Positions 9,901 through 17,701 of a stretch of 64,000 nucleotides of DNA are shown here, in pieces. The notes beneath the pieces are model-generated. The model saw only the letters and a program-made list of their open reading frames with translations. It ran no database searches and was not told where the DNA came from. Origin of the DNA: Bacillota bacterium (GTDB lineage Bacteria; Bacillota; Clostridia; Christensenellales; UMGS416); contig JAEZSE010000004.1 of the NCBI GenBank assembly GCA_023421955.1, forward strand, positions 66,903-130,902. Reading direction: 5' to 3'. Numbering within the stretch: the first letter of the stretch is position 1; each line of letters begins with the position of its first letter. Made by a program: the position numbers and the translations under genes.

Positions 9901-12468
9901 GGCAAGGCTGCCGCCGGCCTTCGCCATGATTTTAATCAGCATGGAAAACAGCACCGGCAGAAATTCGATGAGAAGAACAGCAATGAGCCCCAGCCACAGC
10001 CGCCCGCAGGCAGCGGAGGTAAACAGAACCACCAACTCCGCCGGAGCCGTAAGCGCCCGGCGGAGGTTATCGGCAATCTTGTATTTGGACAGCCGGTTGA
10101 TCGGGTTGGGCAGGCCCTCAGGTGTTTTTTTCCCAAGCCAATTCATGATCTGCCAGTCGCCGCGCAACCACCGGTGCATGCGCTTGAAATAGGCATAAGC
10201 ACTGGATGGGAACCCGTCCACGACCGCCACGTCACTTACAAACCCCACGCGGGTGTAGCTGCCCTCCAGCAGGTCATGGGAGAGGATGCGGTTGTCCGGC
10301 AGCTTCCCCTCCAGGCACTCCATAAACACCCGCACATCATAAAGGCCCTTGCCGGTGAAGATGCCTTCTTTAAACAGATCCTGGTAGGCGTCGGCAATGG
10401 CGCCGCTGTAATGATCCAGGCCGCATTGACCCGTATAGGCCGCAGAAAACTCCGACTGCCTGGAGGATCCGGCAGCCATCTCCACGCGGGGCTGCAGGAT
10501 ACCATAGCCCCGGCGCACAGCACCGCCGATCACCTCCGGGCGGTTCAGCGGGTGCAGCATAATGCCGATCATGCGGGCTGCTGCCTCATGGGGCAGCTCC
10601 GTGTCCGCATCCAGTGTGAACACAAACCGAACAGCGTCCAGGCCGGCAGGGCGGCTATCCAGGCCGTCAAATTCAGAAACATCTCCATGGAGCAGCAGGC
10701 GGTTTAGCGCCATGATTGCCCCGCGCTTGCGCTCTGCACCCATGTAAACGCCCTCAGCTTCATTGAAGGCCCGCTTGCGCACCAGAAAGAAAAAGGTTTC
10801 CGGCGCATACTTGCGGTTCAACTCCTCCGCCTTATGTGCCCCCAGTGCAGTCAGTGCGCGATCACGCTCCTCATCAGGTACCCGCTCGTCCTTATGATCC
10901 ACCAGCAGGCAGTAGCGAGTGTTGCCGCCGCCATGGCGAATGTAGAGTGTCTCCAGCTGCTCCATCAATTTCTTCAGGCGTTCGGCGTTGGGCAGCAGCG
11001 CTGGGATTGCTACCAGCGTGCGGCCCTCATCAGGCACACCGTCTTTCAGATCGATCGCCGGAATCACCTCGGAGCGCACCAGCCGCTTCACTGCCTCGTC
11101 CACCACAAACACACCGGTCTTGGTAAATGCCACCAAGGCTGTGAGGAAAAGCAACATCCGAAGCAAAACGCTGCCCGGTGAAAGCCAGGTCAGAACAGCT
11201 GCCAGTGCCAGGCTCACCACCCAGATTGAGACGCTGTAGAGCAGCAGCTTGGTCTTGCGCTTCATTGTGAAAGGCCGACCCTTCACCTTTTCAGCCAGCA
11301 GATTGACACCGTCTTCGGCCAGATACCAACCAATATGGCGTTCCTTCTCGTTCTGGCTTCCCGCATGCTCAGCGGCACACTGCACAGCAAGCCTGGAAAG
11401 ATGCAGCTCAGAAATGTCCCACCGCTCAGCCAGACGTTCAACCCGCCTGCGGTACATTCCCCTGCTCAACTCATCCATTTGCTGGTAGACACCGGTGGGA
11501 TCATCCATCAGTGTGCGCTCCACCACGCTCACCATGCGGAATAGGTCCAGCCAATTGAGCGCGTCCAAATATCGCAGGCTGTCCATGCAGTTGCTGATCA
11601 ACAGCTTGTCGGCGCCCTGCCGGTGGTGGGAACTGGCGATCTGATCCTCCAGGATAAAGCCTCGCTCAGAAAGATACTGATCCAGCCACTTCAACTGTGC
11701 TCCGGCATTTTCACCCTGCTCCATGAGCCGTATGGACAGCCGCTCCAGAAACGCGCCGCCGGTGTTGTCCTTTTTGAGCCATGGCACCTTTTTGCTGCGG
11801 TTGTTCCATTCCTGCTCGTTACCCGCTGTTTCGGCCATGGTTTCGGCAAAGGCCTCGGCGCCATCCCATTGGCGGTGGGTATCGGCACAGGCGGCGGCCA
11901 CCTCTGCCACGCGCTTCAACACCGATAGCCGCAAAAATGCCGGCAGGATCCAAAGCTCCTTCAGTGTCAGCGGCGTTTTCTTCTGATACTCATTCAGATA
12001 CATCACCAGCGTCTCGGTGCAGACGCGGCCATTGGTATAGCTTAGGAGGTTGTCGGAGATGGAGCACGCCCTCGGCACGCCCTCGCCCTTCATGATAGGC
12101 AGTCGCGGCGGACCGGACCGCAGCATGTTCTGCACACGGTAGATTTCCTGCTCAACCATGTAAAAATTGTCCAAAATCCAGCGGCCAGCCGGCACCAGGT
12201 CTTCATCCTCAGGCACGGCGGCCAATGCCTTGCGAGCGCGGCGAATCTCCTCCGATGCGCGGTTCAGCATCGCAAGCGAGGTGCGGTCGCGGCCTTCCAC
12301 AGACTTTTGGGTGCGTGCCAGGCTGCCGGCCACACCGCGGATGCTCTCATCATCTAGCTCCACCGCAGCTTTTTGCGCGCCGATAGAAGACCGCCGGCCA
12401 GCCACCAACACAGCCAGTACAATGGAGAGAAAGAATATGGAAAGCAGAACGGCAGAGACAATATCCAT
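3925..12468 (-). CDS. Cyclic beta-1,2-glucan synthase-like protein (GT84 plus GH94-type)
   Basis: A 2847-residue membrane enzyme, close to the length of proteobacterial NdvB/Cgs proteins (about 2800-2870). The start has GGAG upstream. A membrane helix lies at residues 2-23 and pairs of helices near 415-465, 810-846 and 923-960. The first half contains a GT84 glycosyltransferase domain with T-L-D-A-D near residue 619 and H-R-W-L-R-G-D-W near 766. A glucoamylase-like cyclisation region begins near 1010. Two GH94/Glyco_transf_36-type regions fill the C-terminal half, with T-G-D-W-N-D-A-M-N near 2524 holding the usual catalytic Asp. Known relatives build, cyclise and trim beta-1,2-glucan from UDP-glucose. 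Linear sophoro-oligosaccharide metabolism is an alternative. galE and a beta-phosphoglucomutase-type HAD gene are nearby but not in the same unit. Confidence 0.87.
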   Translation of the reverse strand: MDIVSAVLLSIFFLSIVLAVLVAGRRSSIGAQKAAVELDDESIRGVAGSLARTQKSVEGRDRTSLAMLNRASEEIRRARKALAAVPEDEDLVPAGRWILDNFYMVEQEIYRVQNMLRSGPPRLPIMKGEGVPRACSISDNLLSYTNGRVCTETLVMYLNEYQKKTPLTLKELWILPAFLRLSVLKRVAEVAAACADTHRQWDGAEAFAETMAETAGNEQEWNNRSKKVPWLKKDNTGGAFLERLSIRLMEQGENAGAQLKWLDQYLSERGFILEDQIASSHHRQGADKLLISNCMDSLRYLDALNWLDLFRMVSVVERTLMDDPTGVYQQMDELSRGMYRRRVERLAERWDISELHLSRLAVQCAAEHAGSQNEKERHIGWYLAEDGVNLLAEKVKGRPFTMKRKTKLLLYSVSIWVVSLALAAVLTWLSPGSVLLRMLLFLTALVAFTKTGVFVVDEAVKRLVRSEVIPAIDLKDGVPDEGRTLVAIPALLPNAERLKKLMEQLETLYIRHGGGNTRYCLLVDHKDERVPDEERDRALTALGAHKAEELNRKYAPETFFFLVRKRAFNEAEGVYMGAERKRGAIMALNRLLLHGDVSEFDGLDSRPAGLDAVRFVFTLDADTELPHEAAARMIGIMLHPLNRPEVIGGAVRRGYGILQPRVEMAAGSSRQSEFSAAYTGQCGLDHYSGAIADAYQDLFKEGIFTGKGLYDVRVFMECLEGKLPDNRILSHDLLEGSYTRVGFVSDVAVVDGFPSSAYAYFKRMHRWLRGDWQIMNWLGKKTPEGLPNPINRLSKYKIADNLRRALTAPAELVVLFTSAACGRLWLGLIAVLLIEFLPVLFSMLIKIMAKAGGSLAMTVKSSRSDLIRPVLNLLFLPFEAWVALDAAVRSLYRMAVSKKRLLEWTTAADAEKGKPATSAGYWKYMAAAPLLCLLMAAVTVAGAGSLSGALWAIIPLVWALSPQVAHVISRPPPCVSCAMPEEDTRQIRLIARKTWHYFERFVCAEEHWLAPDNFQEYPFKGVASRTSPTNIGLSLVADISACDLGYITPRRMLERMSATMDAYGSLQKWQGHLYNWYDTRTTDPLHPLYVSAVDSGNLMAYLLLASEAVKECAAGPLVSFGVVSGLADTLRVLSEKKTDAGVEELASALERAADRRDMKAVAELADRAAEAAEKLGGKWASLAIDLIDDMIEDMEDLLETLDLLPNEYRVMLEGSWEEYASPAAWCHGGKAREAVDTALKANGNARLTELADRLSDEFESRRESGQQLADMLERAALEMNLGALYDQTRDLFTIGASLEQGKHGNSYYDLLASEARVTSLLAIAYGRIPARHWRKLGRALALAGGGMPLLSWGGTMFEYLMPALVLRHEPCTLLGETVRSVIQAQQDYAKAKGVPWGISESGYHEFDLNLNYQYRSFGVPDMGMRSGLSKDLVIAPYASLMALPFAPEAALENIRRLVSMGMLGEYGMYEAVDFTPGRRLDRDPYKIVKSYMVHHQGMALAAMTNLLCNNSLVERFHRIPQVRAVELLMEERAPTQGAVLEKFTGEDAPQRSRRPHEVRMVRTVRGTDGLWPPEVHVLSNGAYLLHINAAGAGQSRWDGLALNRWRDDAVTQDHGIFFYVKDTAAAREWSAALQPGLGRAEEYEAQFEPHMATFRRVDGDVATTLEVAIATDNPAEMRRITLVNRSDEEKRLEVTVYFEAVLNTQANDEAHPAFQNLFVQTEYLPDSGVVLVRRRPRDPKQNMPHLACRFVGPDGPVKPVQFDTSREACLGRGRSVRAPLHLVGGRALGSTEGNITDPAVCMRTTVVLPQKGSVSLTFLISCGWDRQKALAVSDALASEGAVERAFEMAWTQEQANMRYLGVKPNQLRFFSAMTSHVLYNLPVVRARLPALETVPRGQSALWELGISGDNPIIVLKISDMEHIEAARHLLLAHAWWRFKGLPVDLVLLNEYGNDYRRPLHERLHDTVMSSHEREHLNRKGGVFLVTAGQVGADTLRTLLAAARCLLKAGQPLTAQLKPIAAQAVLAPFERKKPEHWEEVPLQTVETVFHNGIGGFVEDGSEYVIELPEGVNTPMPWCNVITDGDMGMVTTEGGLGYTWTKNSRENKLTPWYNDPVSGRAGEALYLRDRETGDFWSPSCWPARGRGIYRTRHGQGWTCYEYGGYGLLQQNTVFVPFGGGVRVQMLKVFNPGPKARDIDITWFCDFVLGDGRERTAPFIAVRKDPQTGALWVENSYRDEFRGELAFMAMPGVETTCTASRTEFIGVLGGLENPAGMVRTEFSGALGSGLGGCAALRAQLKIPPGMSRQAVLVLGSAQGLDAVRSIVRSYDTAEKSREAYRKTTKQWANDLTALKVKTPDPAMDLMVNRWLLYQTKASRILGRAGFYQAGGAIGFRDQLQDMLALIWTDPTFIRDHILDCAAHQFESGDVQHWWHPPIRGVRTHITDDLVFLPYVTADYVEHTGDTSILSEEVNYLKDVSIPEGQEDWYGVAEPAVLREPLYQHCLQALNRAAQKGSHGLPLIGTGDWNDAMNSVGDEGKGESVWLGWFLSNTQRRFAATLRLIGQNEEANSLEKAAEEIEKAVEEHGWDGAWYRRAFFDDGTPLGSAINDECRIDCISQAWAAICGTGDRQRAESALQAVEKHLVSWEDGVLRLLWPPFANTAMEPGYIKGYLAGVRENGGQYTHAAIWAVWAYARMGMGDMAWRLMYLLNPVQHGNTPMAKDRYKVEPYVTAADVYSMAPLTGRGGWTWYTGSSAWMYRVAVEALLGLRLNGDKLLVEPCIPASWREYNMEYRHNGTLYIIRVENSKGVCGGVRQVILDGRDLPDKAIPLSKDGATHYAHVLMGEDGS

Positions 12469-12558
12469 ACAACGCTCCGTATGCGCGGGTTCAAAGTTTC
12501 CTATTCATTTTTCCTGCCCATGGCAAACGCTATACCAGACGCTTTGTCGAAAAGGAGC

Positions 12559-12587
12559 TTGAAAAGGGGTTTGGTAACAGTTACTAT
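12559..12587 (+). promoter_or_regulatory. Sigma-A promoter of the HAD phosphatase gene
   Basis: TTGAAA (12559-12564), 17-base spacer and TACTAT (12582-12587), 25 bases before the start codon. Confidence 0.6.
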
Positions 12588-12611
12588 AAGAAAAAACTTC
12601 GGGAGAGCAGT

Positions 12612-13265
12612 ATGAACGAAGTCAGAGCTGTGTTGTTTGATATGGATGGCGTGCTGGTGAATAGCGAACCAGTCATCACCGAGGCGGCAATCCGGGCTCT
12701 CCGCGAGTTTGGGGTGTCGGCTGCCGCAGCTGACTTTCACCCTTTCACCGGCATGGGCGAAGACCGTTTCATCGGCGGTGTGGCGGAGCTGCACGGCAAG
12801 CCTTATGACAAAGCGATGAAAGCCAGAGCCTATGCGATTTATCAGGACATCGTGGGCTGCATGATCGAGGTTTATCCGGGCACACTGCCGCTGTTGAAGC
12901 TGCTGAAGGAAAAGGGCATCCCAACCGCCCTGGCCAGCAGCGCCGACCTCATCAAGGTGAAGGCAAACCTCCATGCCGCCGGCATCGACATGGAGCTGTT
13001 TGGCGCCATCGTGTGCGGTGATGACGTTGAGCAAAAGAAGCCTGCGCCAGACATTTACCTGTTGGCTGCCGCGCGCCTTGGTGTGGAGCCATCTGCCTGC
13101 GTGGTCGTGGAAGACGCCGTGAGCGGCATCCACGCGGCCAGCACCGCCGGTATGCGAACTGTTGCGGTGATGACTTCTTTCAGTGAGTCTGTTTTGAAAG
13201 CCGAGGGCGCGGTCGCCGTCTGCCAGGACATCTCCGGTGTGTGGGGCTGCCTGGCCTCGCTGTAG
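12612..13265 (+). CDS. HAD-superfamily phosphatase/beta-phosphoglucomutase-like protein
   Basis: A 217-residue cytoplasmic HAD hydrolase of subfamily IA. The catalytic D-x-D motif is F-D10-M-D12-G-V. A four-helix cap (about residues 15-80) follows, then motif II Ser near residue 107 (A-S-S-A), motif III Lys near K-K-P-A-P-D and motif IV E-D-A-V-S-G. The pattern fits the beta-phosphoglucomutase/sugar-phosphate phosphatase branch, acting on small phosphorylated sugars; the substrate cannot be read from sequence. GGGAG precedes the ATG. The gene is divergent from the glucan synthase and convergent with the LCP gene, whose stop lies only 4 bases away. Confidence 0.85.
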   Translation: MNEVRAVLFDMDGVLVNSEPVITEAAIRALREFGVSAAAADFHPFTGMGEDRFIGGVAELHGKPYDKAMKARAYAIYQDIVGCMIEVYPGTLPLLKLLKEKGIPTALASSADLIKVKANLHAAGIDMELFGAIVCGDDVEQKKPAPDIYLLAAARLGVEPSACVVVEDAVSGIHAASTAGMRTVAVMTSFSESVLKAEGAVAVCQDISGVWGCLASL

Positions 13266-13269
13266 CATG

Positions 13270-14346
13270 TCATTCCCCTCCCCCGTACAGAAAGCTTCTC
13301 AGCGCGTTTTTGTTTTTGTCAAAATCGATGGAGATGATAGACATCCCTTTATATTTCTTGTCTGAAAAGCTGCCCGCCACAGGCACTGCCATTTGCTTGA
13401 GCTCATTGCTTCGCATCGAAAGCACCTCGCGGGCCAATAGGATGGCTCCGCCTGTGGTAATGTTTGTCTTCACTTTTGGCAACAGGGTGTTCATCAGATC
13501 AATCGCCTTGATCACACCCATGCCCTTCACCTCAGCAAGCGCCGCCATCATCACGTTGCGCTGCCGCTGGGTGCGGCGGAAATCGCTGTCTATCTTCCGG
13601 ATGCGGGAATAGGCAAGCGCGGTGTCACCGTCCAGATGCTTTCTGCCGGCACCTTTGGATACCTTGTATCCGTAGGAGCGCAGATAGGTGATCTCCTTGT
13701 CGGTCAACTCAATGTCCACACCACCCACCGCGTCGATGATGTCGCGGATGGCACTGAAATCCAATCGGATATACCGCTGGATATCCAGCCCGAACACCTC
13801 GTTGACCGTGTTGATGGAAAGGCCCGCCCCACCAAAGGCAAACGCGGCGTTCAGCCGGTTCCAGTCATGGCCCTCAATGGGCACCAGTGTGTCGCGTAGA
13901 ATGGAGGCTAGCTTGATTGTGTTGTTCTTCTGGTCAATAGACACAATCATATTGAGATCTGACCTACCGCTGCCACCGGCTTCCCAGGTATCCACTCCCA
14001 ACACCAGGATGTTGATCACGTTGCTGTTGATTGGTTTTACTGCATACACCGGTGTCTTGCCGGGAGTGCCGCCTAGGCGAGGTTGATCGAGCTCTTCCTG
14101 GCTTTGCTCCCCTGGTTCCAGCCCCTCCGGCTGCTCGATCCGGTTGTTGCTTTTAGCTCTCTCCACAATGGGTAAACGCTCAAAATAACCAATTGAATTG
14201 AGCTTCCACACAACTACCGCCAGCAAGCACAGTTCAGTAAAAAGCATGATGACCAGCAATCGTGTCAAAACACGAAAAGCAGGTCGCATTGGCCTTGGTG
14301 TGACACTTTTTATGTCATGATCCACATTTTGATTGTTTTTGTCCAA
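13270..14346 (-). CDS. LytR-CpsA-Psr (LCP) family cell-wall polymer ligase
   Basis: A 358-residue membrane-anchored LCP protein. It begins with TTG at 14346, supported by GGAGG six bases upstream and no better ATG. A short cytoplasmic tail (1-24), one membrane helix (about 25-48) and a linker precede the extracellular LCP domain (about 105-350). Family landmarks are visible: N-I-L-V-L-G-V-D, the R-S-D-L-N-M motif, S-I-L-R-D-T, G-G-V-D-I-E and A-L-A-Y-S-R-I-R with D-F-R-R-T-Q-R-Q. These enzymes transfer teichoic-acid or capsular polymers from undecaprenyl phosphate to peptidoglycan outside the membrane. No glycopolymer operon flanks it. Confidence 0.92.
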   Translation of the reverse strand: MDKNNQNVDHDIKSVTPRPMRPAFRVLTRLLVIMLFTELCLLAVVVWKLNSIGYFERLPIVERAKSNNRIEQPEGLEPGEQSQEELDQPRLGGTPGKTPVYAVKPINSNVINILVLGVDTWEAGGSGRSDLNMIVSIDQKNNTIKLASILRDTLVPIEGHDWNRLNAAFAFGGAGLSINTVNEVFGLDIQRYIRLDFSAIRDIIDAVGGVDIELTDKEITYLRSYGYKVSKGAGRKHLDGDTALAYSRIRKIDSDFRRTQRQRNVMMAALAEVKGMGVIKAIDLMNTLLPKVKTNITTGGAILLAREVLSMRSNELKQMAVPVAGSFSDKKYKGMSIISIDFDKNKNALRSFLYGGGE

Positions 14347-14487
14347 TCGATGCCTCCGAAACGCTGTCTAGCATAGATTCGCCATCACGTCAGGATGTAT
14401 ACGCCGCTCAGGTAAGCATAGAAATGTCGCCGGGAATCGACAAAACCAAACAGGATAAACTAACCTTTGTGTGGAGGGATTGAAAAG

Positions 14488-15837
14488 ATGAAAAAAATAA
14501 AATGTATCATGCTTGTTATCTTCTTTATACTAACGTCTGGTTGCGCTACAGGTAAACCTGGCGGTACCGACCAACCCGAAGCCACCCGAACGCCGGCAGC
14601 CACCGCGACAGCTACACCATCAGCCACAGTGACACCACCTGTGCCAACCGGCTCCATTGATGCAATAAAAGCGCTTTTACCAAGTGAGACCGGTTTTGTT
14701 TGGCAATACTCCGGGTTTGCCGAATATGCTATGACAATGAAACTCACAGGAATTGACAAGCCGGGTGGCGTGTTGACTCTCCGATGTGAAGGAGAGGTTG
14801 CAGATATGTCCGGTGGAGAAGCGACCGGTGATTTCAGCGTGAGGGTTGCCTATCAGATCAAGGATGGTGTGCTCACGCAGCAATTGCAGGGACCAAAGGC
14901 TTTGGATAACGTTTATCCCAATCTTGAGCTGATCCGGGAACCTCTGGGAAAAGGAGCCAAGTGGCTGCAGACTGTTATAGACGCTGATGGGAAAGAAAAA
15001 AGACTGAATTGTACAATTGATGAAATCCGGCAAGTGAATGGGAAAACAGTTTATTTCCTCACCTATCAGGCGGAAGGCGACAGCTACTATGAGAAACGTG
15101 AGATTACAGAAGGCATGGGCGTAACTGCATTTGACCGCCTGTATCAGTTTGAAGACACAAGCGAACTGATCGGCTACAGGCTACATCAGCCCGATGAGCA
15201 ATCACAGACTGCAGCCTGGGAACAGTGGCTGCCGCGGCTGGATCAGGAATATATCTATTTCGGCCTGGCCGAATACGGTCATAAGGGTATGTTGAGTCAA
15301 ACAAAGTCCGGCGGAGCTGAAACAGTGCTGGAATATCATGGCACCTACAGCGACGGCACAGGCAGAGATGACCGCTTTGTGGTGCGTTACCATGTGAACC
15401 ATGCAAGAGGCACCGTGACTGAGGAGGTTATTTCCAACGAGCGTGGGAAGAAGGAAGTGAACTCTAAGCTGCACAACCTGGTGATCCTGAAATTCCCGCT
15501 ACACAAAGGGAGTCACTGGAGCCACGAAGCAAAGCTGGACGGCAAGCCGGTTACGGTGCAGGCTGAAATCAAGGAGTATGATCAATTGGCAGGCATGGTC
15601 AAAGTGCAATACACCGCAGGGAACGCAGAAGGTTATTATAACAGCACTTACCTAGAGGAGCGCACCTTTGAAAAAGGTTATGGTATGACCGGATTCGGCA
15701 AACTGATGCCGGGCGAAATTGGCATAAAAGATCAGGATACAGCAAACCCGAAAAAGGTGGAGGAAGCCATTGTGCAGCATATGTTCGGATATTCGCTGAA
15801 CAAGCAATCTCAAACAGAATCGGGAGCGACGAAATAG
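14488..15837 (+). CDS. Secreted lipoprotein of unknown function
   Basis: A 449-residue predicted lipoprotein. ATG 14488 is chosen because GGAGGG lies 9 bases upstream and a canonical signal peptide follows, ending in lipobox L-T-S-G-C. A Thr/Pro/Ala-rich spacer (about residues 20-55) precedes a region of beta-rich sequence. Two segments look like repeats of one domain: one begins near residue 57 with L-L-P-S-E-T-G-F-V-W-Q-Y-S-G-F-A-E-Y, the other near 248 with W-L-P-R-L-D-Q-E-Y-I-Y-F-G-L-A-E-Y. No catalytic motif is recognised. It is divergent from the LCP gene and probably monocistronic, ending at an inverted repeat. Confidence 0.7.
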   Translation: MKKIKCIMLVIFFILTSGCATGKPGGTDQPEATRTPAATATATPSATVTPPVPTGSIDAIKALLPSETGFVWQYSGFAEYAMTMKLTGIDKPGGVLTLRCEGEVADMSGGEATGDFSVRVAYQIKDGVLTQQLQGPKALDNVYPNLELIREPLGKGAKWLQTVIDADGKEKRLNCTIDEIRQVNGKTVYFLTYQAEGDSYYEKREITEGMGVTAFDRLYQFEDTSELIGYRLHQPDEQSQTAAWEQWLPRLDQEYIYFGLAEYGHKGMLSQTKSGGAETVLEYHGTYSDGTGRDDRFVVRYHVNHARGTVTEEVISNERGKKEVNSKLHNLVILKFPLHKGSHWSHEAKLDGKPVTVQAEIKEYDQLAGMVKVQYTAGNAEGYYNSTYLEERTFEKGYGMTGFGKLMPGEIGIKDQDTANPKKVEEAIVQHMFGYSLNKQSQTESGATK

Positions 15838-15870
15838 AAGGAGGCGGAGCTCTCATCACCTCGCCTCCTT
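15838..15870. terminator. Inverted repeat between convergent genes
   Basis: A perfect 9-bp repeat (AAGGAGGCG, 15838-15846, and CGCCTCCTT, 15862-15870) lies directly between convergent genes. T-tracts are weak, but position suggests a bidirectional terminator. Confidence 0.55.
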
Positions 15871-15890
15871 GAATTCCACCATAACATCCG

Positions 15891-17435
15891 TTACCGGGTA
15901 GTATTCTTCCTACGAATTTTGTCGGATATGATCATTACGATCAATACGATAATCGCAACAATGATCAGGCCACCTAATACGATCATCGCCCGGAAAATGT
16001 CACCGATGCTGCCTGCCGGACTGGTGACAGTCTCTACTGTTCCCGGTGTCTGATCAGTCGCTTCGCTCGCGCTGGGCACTGTGGTTGTCGTTGGCTCAGG
16101 ACTGGCAACCTTCACTTCATAGGGATCGGTGGAGCGCAGATAACCGCCCTTGCCATCAGCCACAGACAATGTGAATGTGAACGCAGTGGTTTTGTCAATG
16201 ATGCGGGAAACCCATGTCCATTTGGAGACTCCCACCGGTAATGTGAAATCCTCACCCAGCTTCTCGCCGTCCTGGCTGGTGATTGTGGCGTGCTCCACTG
16301 GTACAGCCCCTTTGTTAGTCACGGTGATCTCAAAGCTGACAATACCGGGTTCCGCCAATTGAATCAAGTCTGGGTTAGCCATAATTTCGATGTCGTACTG
16401 GTCGCTGCCTGCGCTCACAACAACTTGCAGCTGGTTCGTTGTTACTGTGACCGGGTTACCGGAGTCATCTTTGGCGGTGATGGAGTATTGAAACGTGGTG
16501 GTGTGAATCAGCATCACGGTCTTGGAAAATTGTATCGACTCGCCCTTGTCAAGCGATTGGGCGGTGAACAATTTCCCCCCCAGCGTCGGCTCATTGATGG
16601 TGATACCTGAGATTCTGACACTTCCAGCGTTTTGCAGTTCACACACCAGCGTTACTTGCCCGCCGGGTTCCACGGATTCGGGGAGGATCGCACGGAGCGT
16701 CGCTTCCAACTGCACCACCTTGAGCTTTACAGTCTTTTCCGCACACTGTGCCGAATAGGTTGTGCCATTGGCCTGATAAGTGAGTTTGGGTGTCGATGTA
16801 AAATCGGCTTCCACCTTGTAATTTAGCGTCTTGGTTTTTGTAGTACCTGCCGGCAGCGAAGGCTCGGTAAGCTTGAAATCATGCCCGATGCCTGCATCTG
16901 TGATCACCAGGTCGGTAATGTCCACGGTACCGGTGTTTTTCACAGTATAAGTGATCGCCACCGTCTCGCCGCTTTCCACCGATGCTTTATCAATGGTGCG
17001 CGTGAACGAGACAGCTGGATCAACAGACACCTTTGAGGGAATCGTGATATGAAACGGCAAACCCGATTGGTTGCCATCCCAAACAAGTGCAAAAGACAGC
17101 GGTTGGTTGAGGTCGCCGCTCTTGACAGAAATTGTAAACCTGATGTCGGAGTTTTCTCCGATGGTAATGTTGCCCACCGTTTCAGACGACTTTACAGCAT
17201 TTCCGGTCACACGTACATTATCAAGGCCACCTTCAGCCCTTGATATATCCACCGAGATGTTTGCTGTTACATCCACTTCGCCATCGCCTGAAAGAGCGTT
17301 GGGGTTTGTGCGGATGTTGGACAAGATGACTCCATCGGACGAAAACGTATCAATCGCATAGGCTGTGCTCCCGAACGCCGATGAAGTTAATAATAATATA
17401 GAACATAATAATATCGCAATACTGCGAATCCGCAT
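15891..17435 (-). CDS. Exported CARDB/COG1361-like membrane protein
   Basis: A 514-residue surface protein. ATG 17435 follows AGGAGG. A signal peptide (about 1-27) is followed by several Ig-like beta-sandwich modules of the CARDB/DUF11/COG1361 type, recognised by repeated V-x-x-G-x-x-V-x-x-x-x-x-V-x-N-T-G-x-V patterns (near residues 150-230, 250-330 and 360-440). A Thr/Ser/Pro linker (about 445-475) leads to one membrane helix (about 480-505) and a basic R-R-K tail. Such proteins are extracellular, and in Clostridia they often accompany ABC transporters, as does the protein at the right edge of this window. No transporter flanks this copy. Confidence 0.75.
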   Translation of the reverse strand: MRIRSIAILLCSILLLTSSAFGSTAYAIDTFSSDGVILSNIRTNPNALSGDGEVDVTANISVDISRAEGGLDNVRVTGNAVKSSETVGNITIGENSDIRFTISVKSGDLNQPLSFALVWDGNQSGLPFHITIPSKVSVDPAVSFTRTIDKASVESGETVAITYTVKNTGTVDITDLVITDAGIGHDFKLTEPSLPAGTTKTKTLNYKVEADFTSTPKLTYQANGTTYSAQCAEKTVKLKVVQLEATLRAILPESVEPGGQVTLVCELQNAGSVRISGITINEPTLGGKLFTAQSLDKGESIQFSKTVMLIHTTTFQYSITAKDDSGNPVTVTTNQLQVVVSAGSDQYDIEIMANPDLIQLAEPGIVSFEITVTNKGAVPVEHATITSQDGEKLGEDFTLPVGVSKWTWVSRIIDKTTAFTFTLSVADGKGGYLRSTDPYEVKVASPEPTTTTVPSASEATDQTPGTVETVTSPAGSIGDIFRAMIVLGGLIIVAIIVLIVMIISDKIRRKNTTR

Positions 17436-17632
17436 GAATTCAACCTCCTGAAAAACGGGTGGAAAACCCGAAAAACAACAAACACATTCTATCTGATTGC
17501 ATTCGGGCTGTCAAATTATCAGAGCGCTGAAACGCCAGTAATTATATGGGTTTGAGGGTATATCTGACCAAGCAGCCCATGTGAATATACATCTCTGAAA
17601 GCTCTGCCAATGGCTGCAAAAGCGATCCATCC

Positions 17633-17661
17633 TTCACAATGGGTGCAGTTTTTGATATAAT
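17633..17661 (+). promoter_or_regulatory. Strong sigma-A promoter of the carboxypeptidase-galE unit
   Basis: TTCACA (17633-17638), exactly 17 bases, then consensus TATAAT (17656-17661) with TG extension. Transcription would start near 17668, which rules out the longer in-frame start at 17639. Confidence 0.75.
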
Positions 17662-17701
17662 CATATTGCTTTTTGAAATATTGTCGGAAAGGTTTTGTTT
17701 G

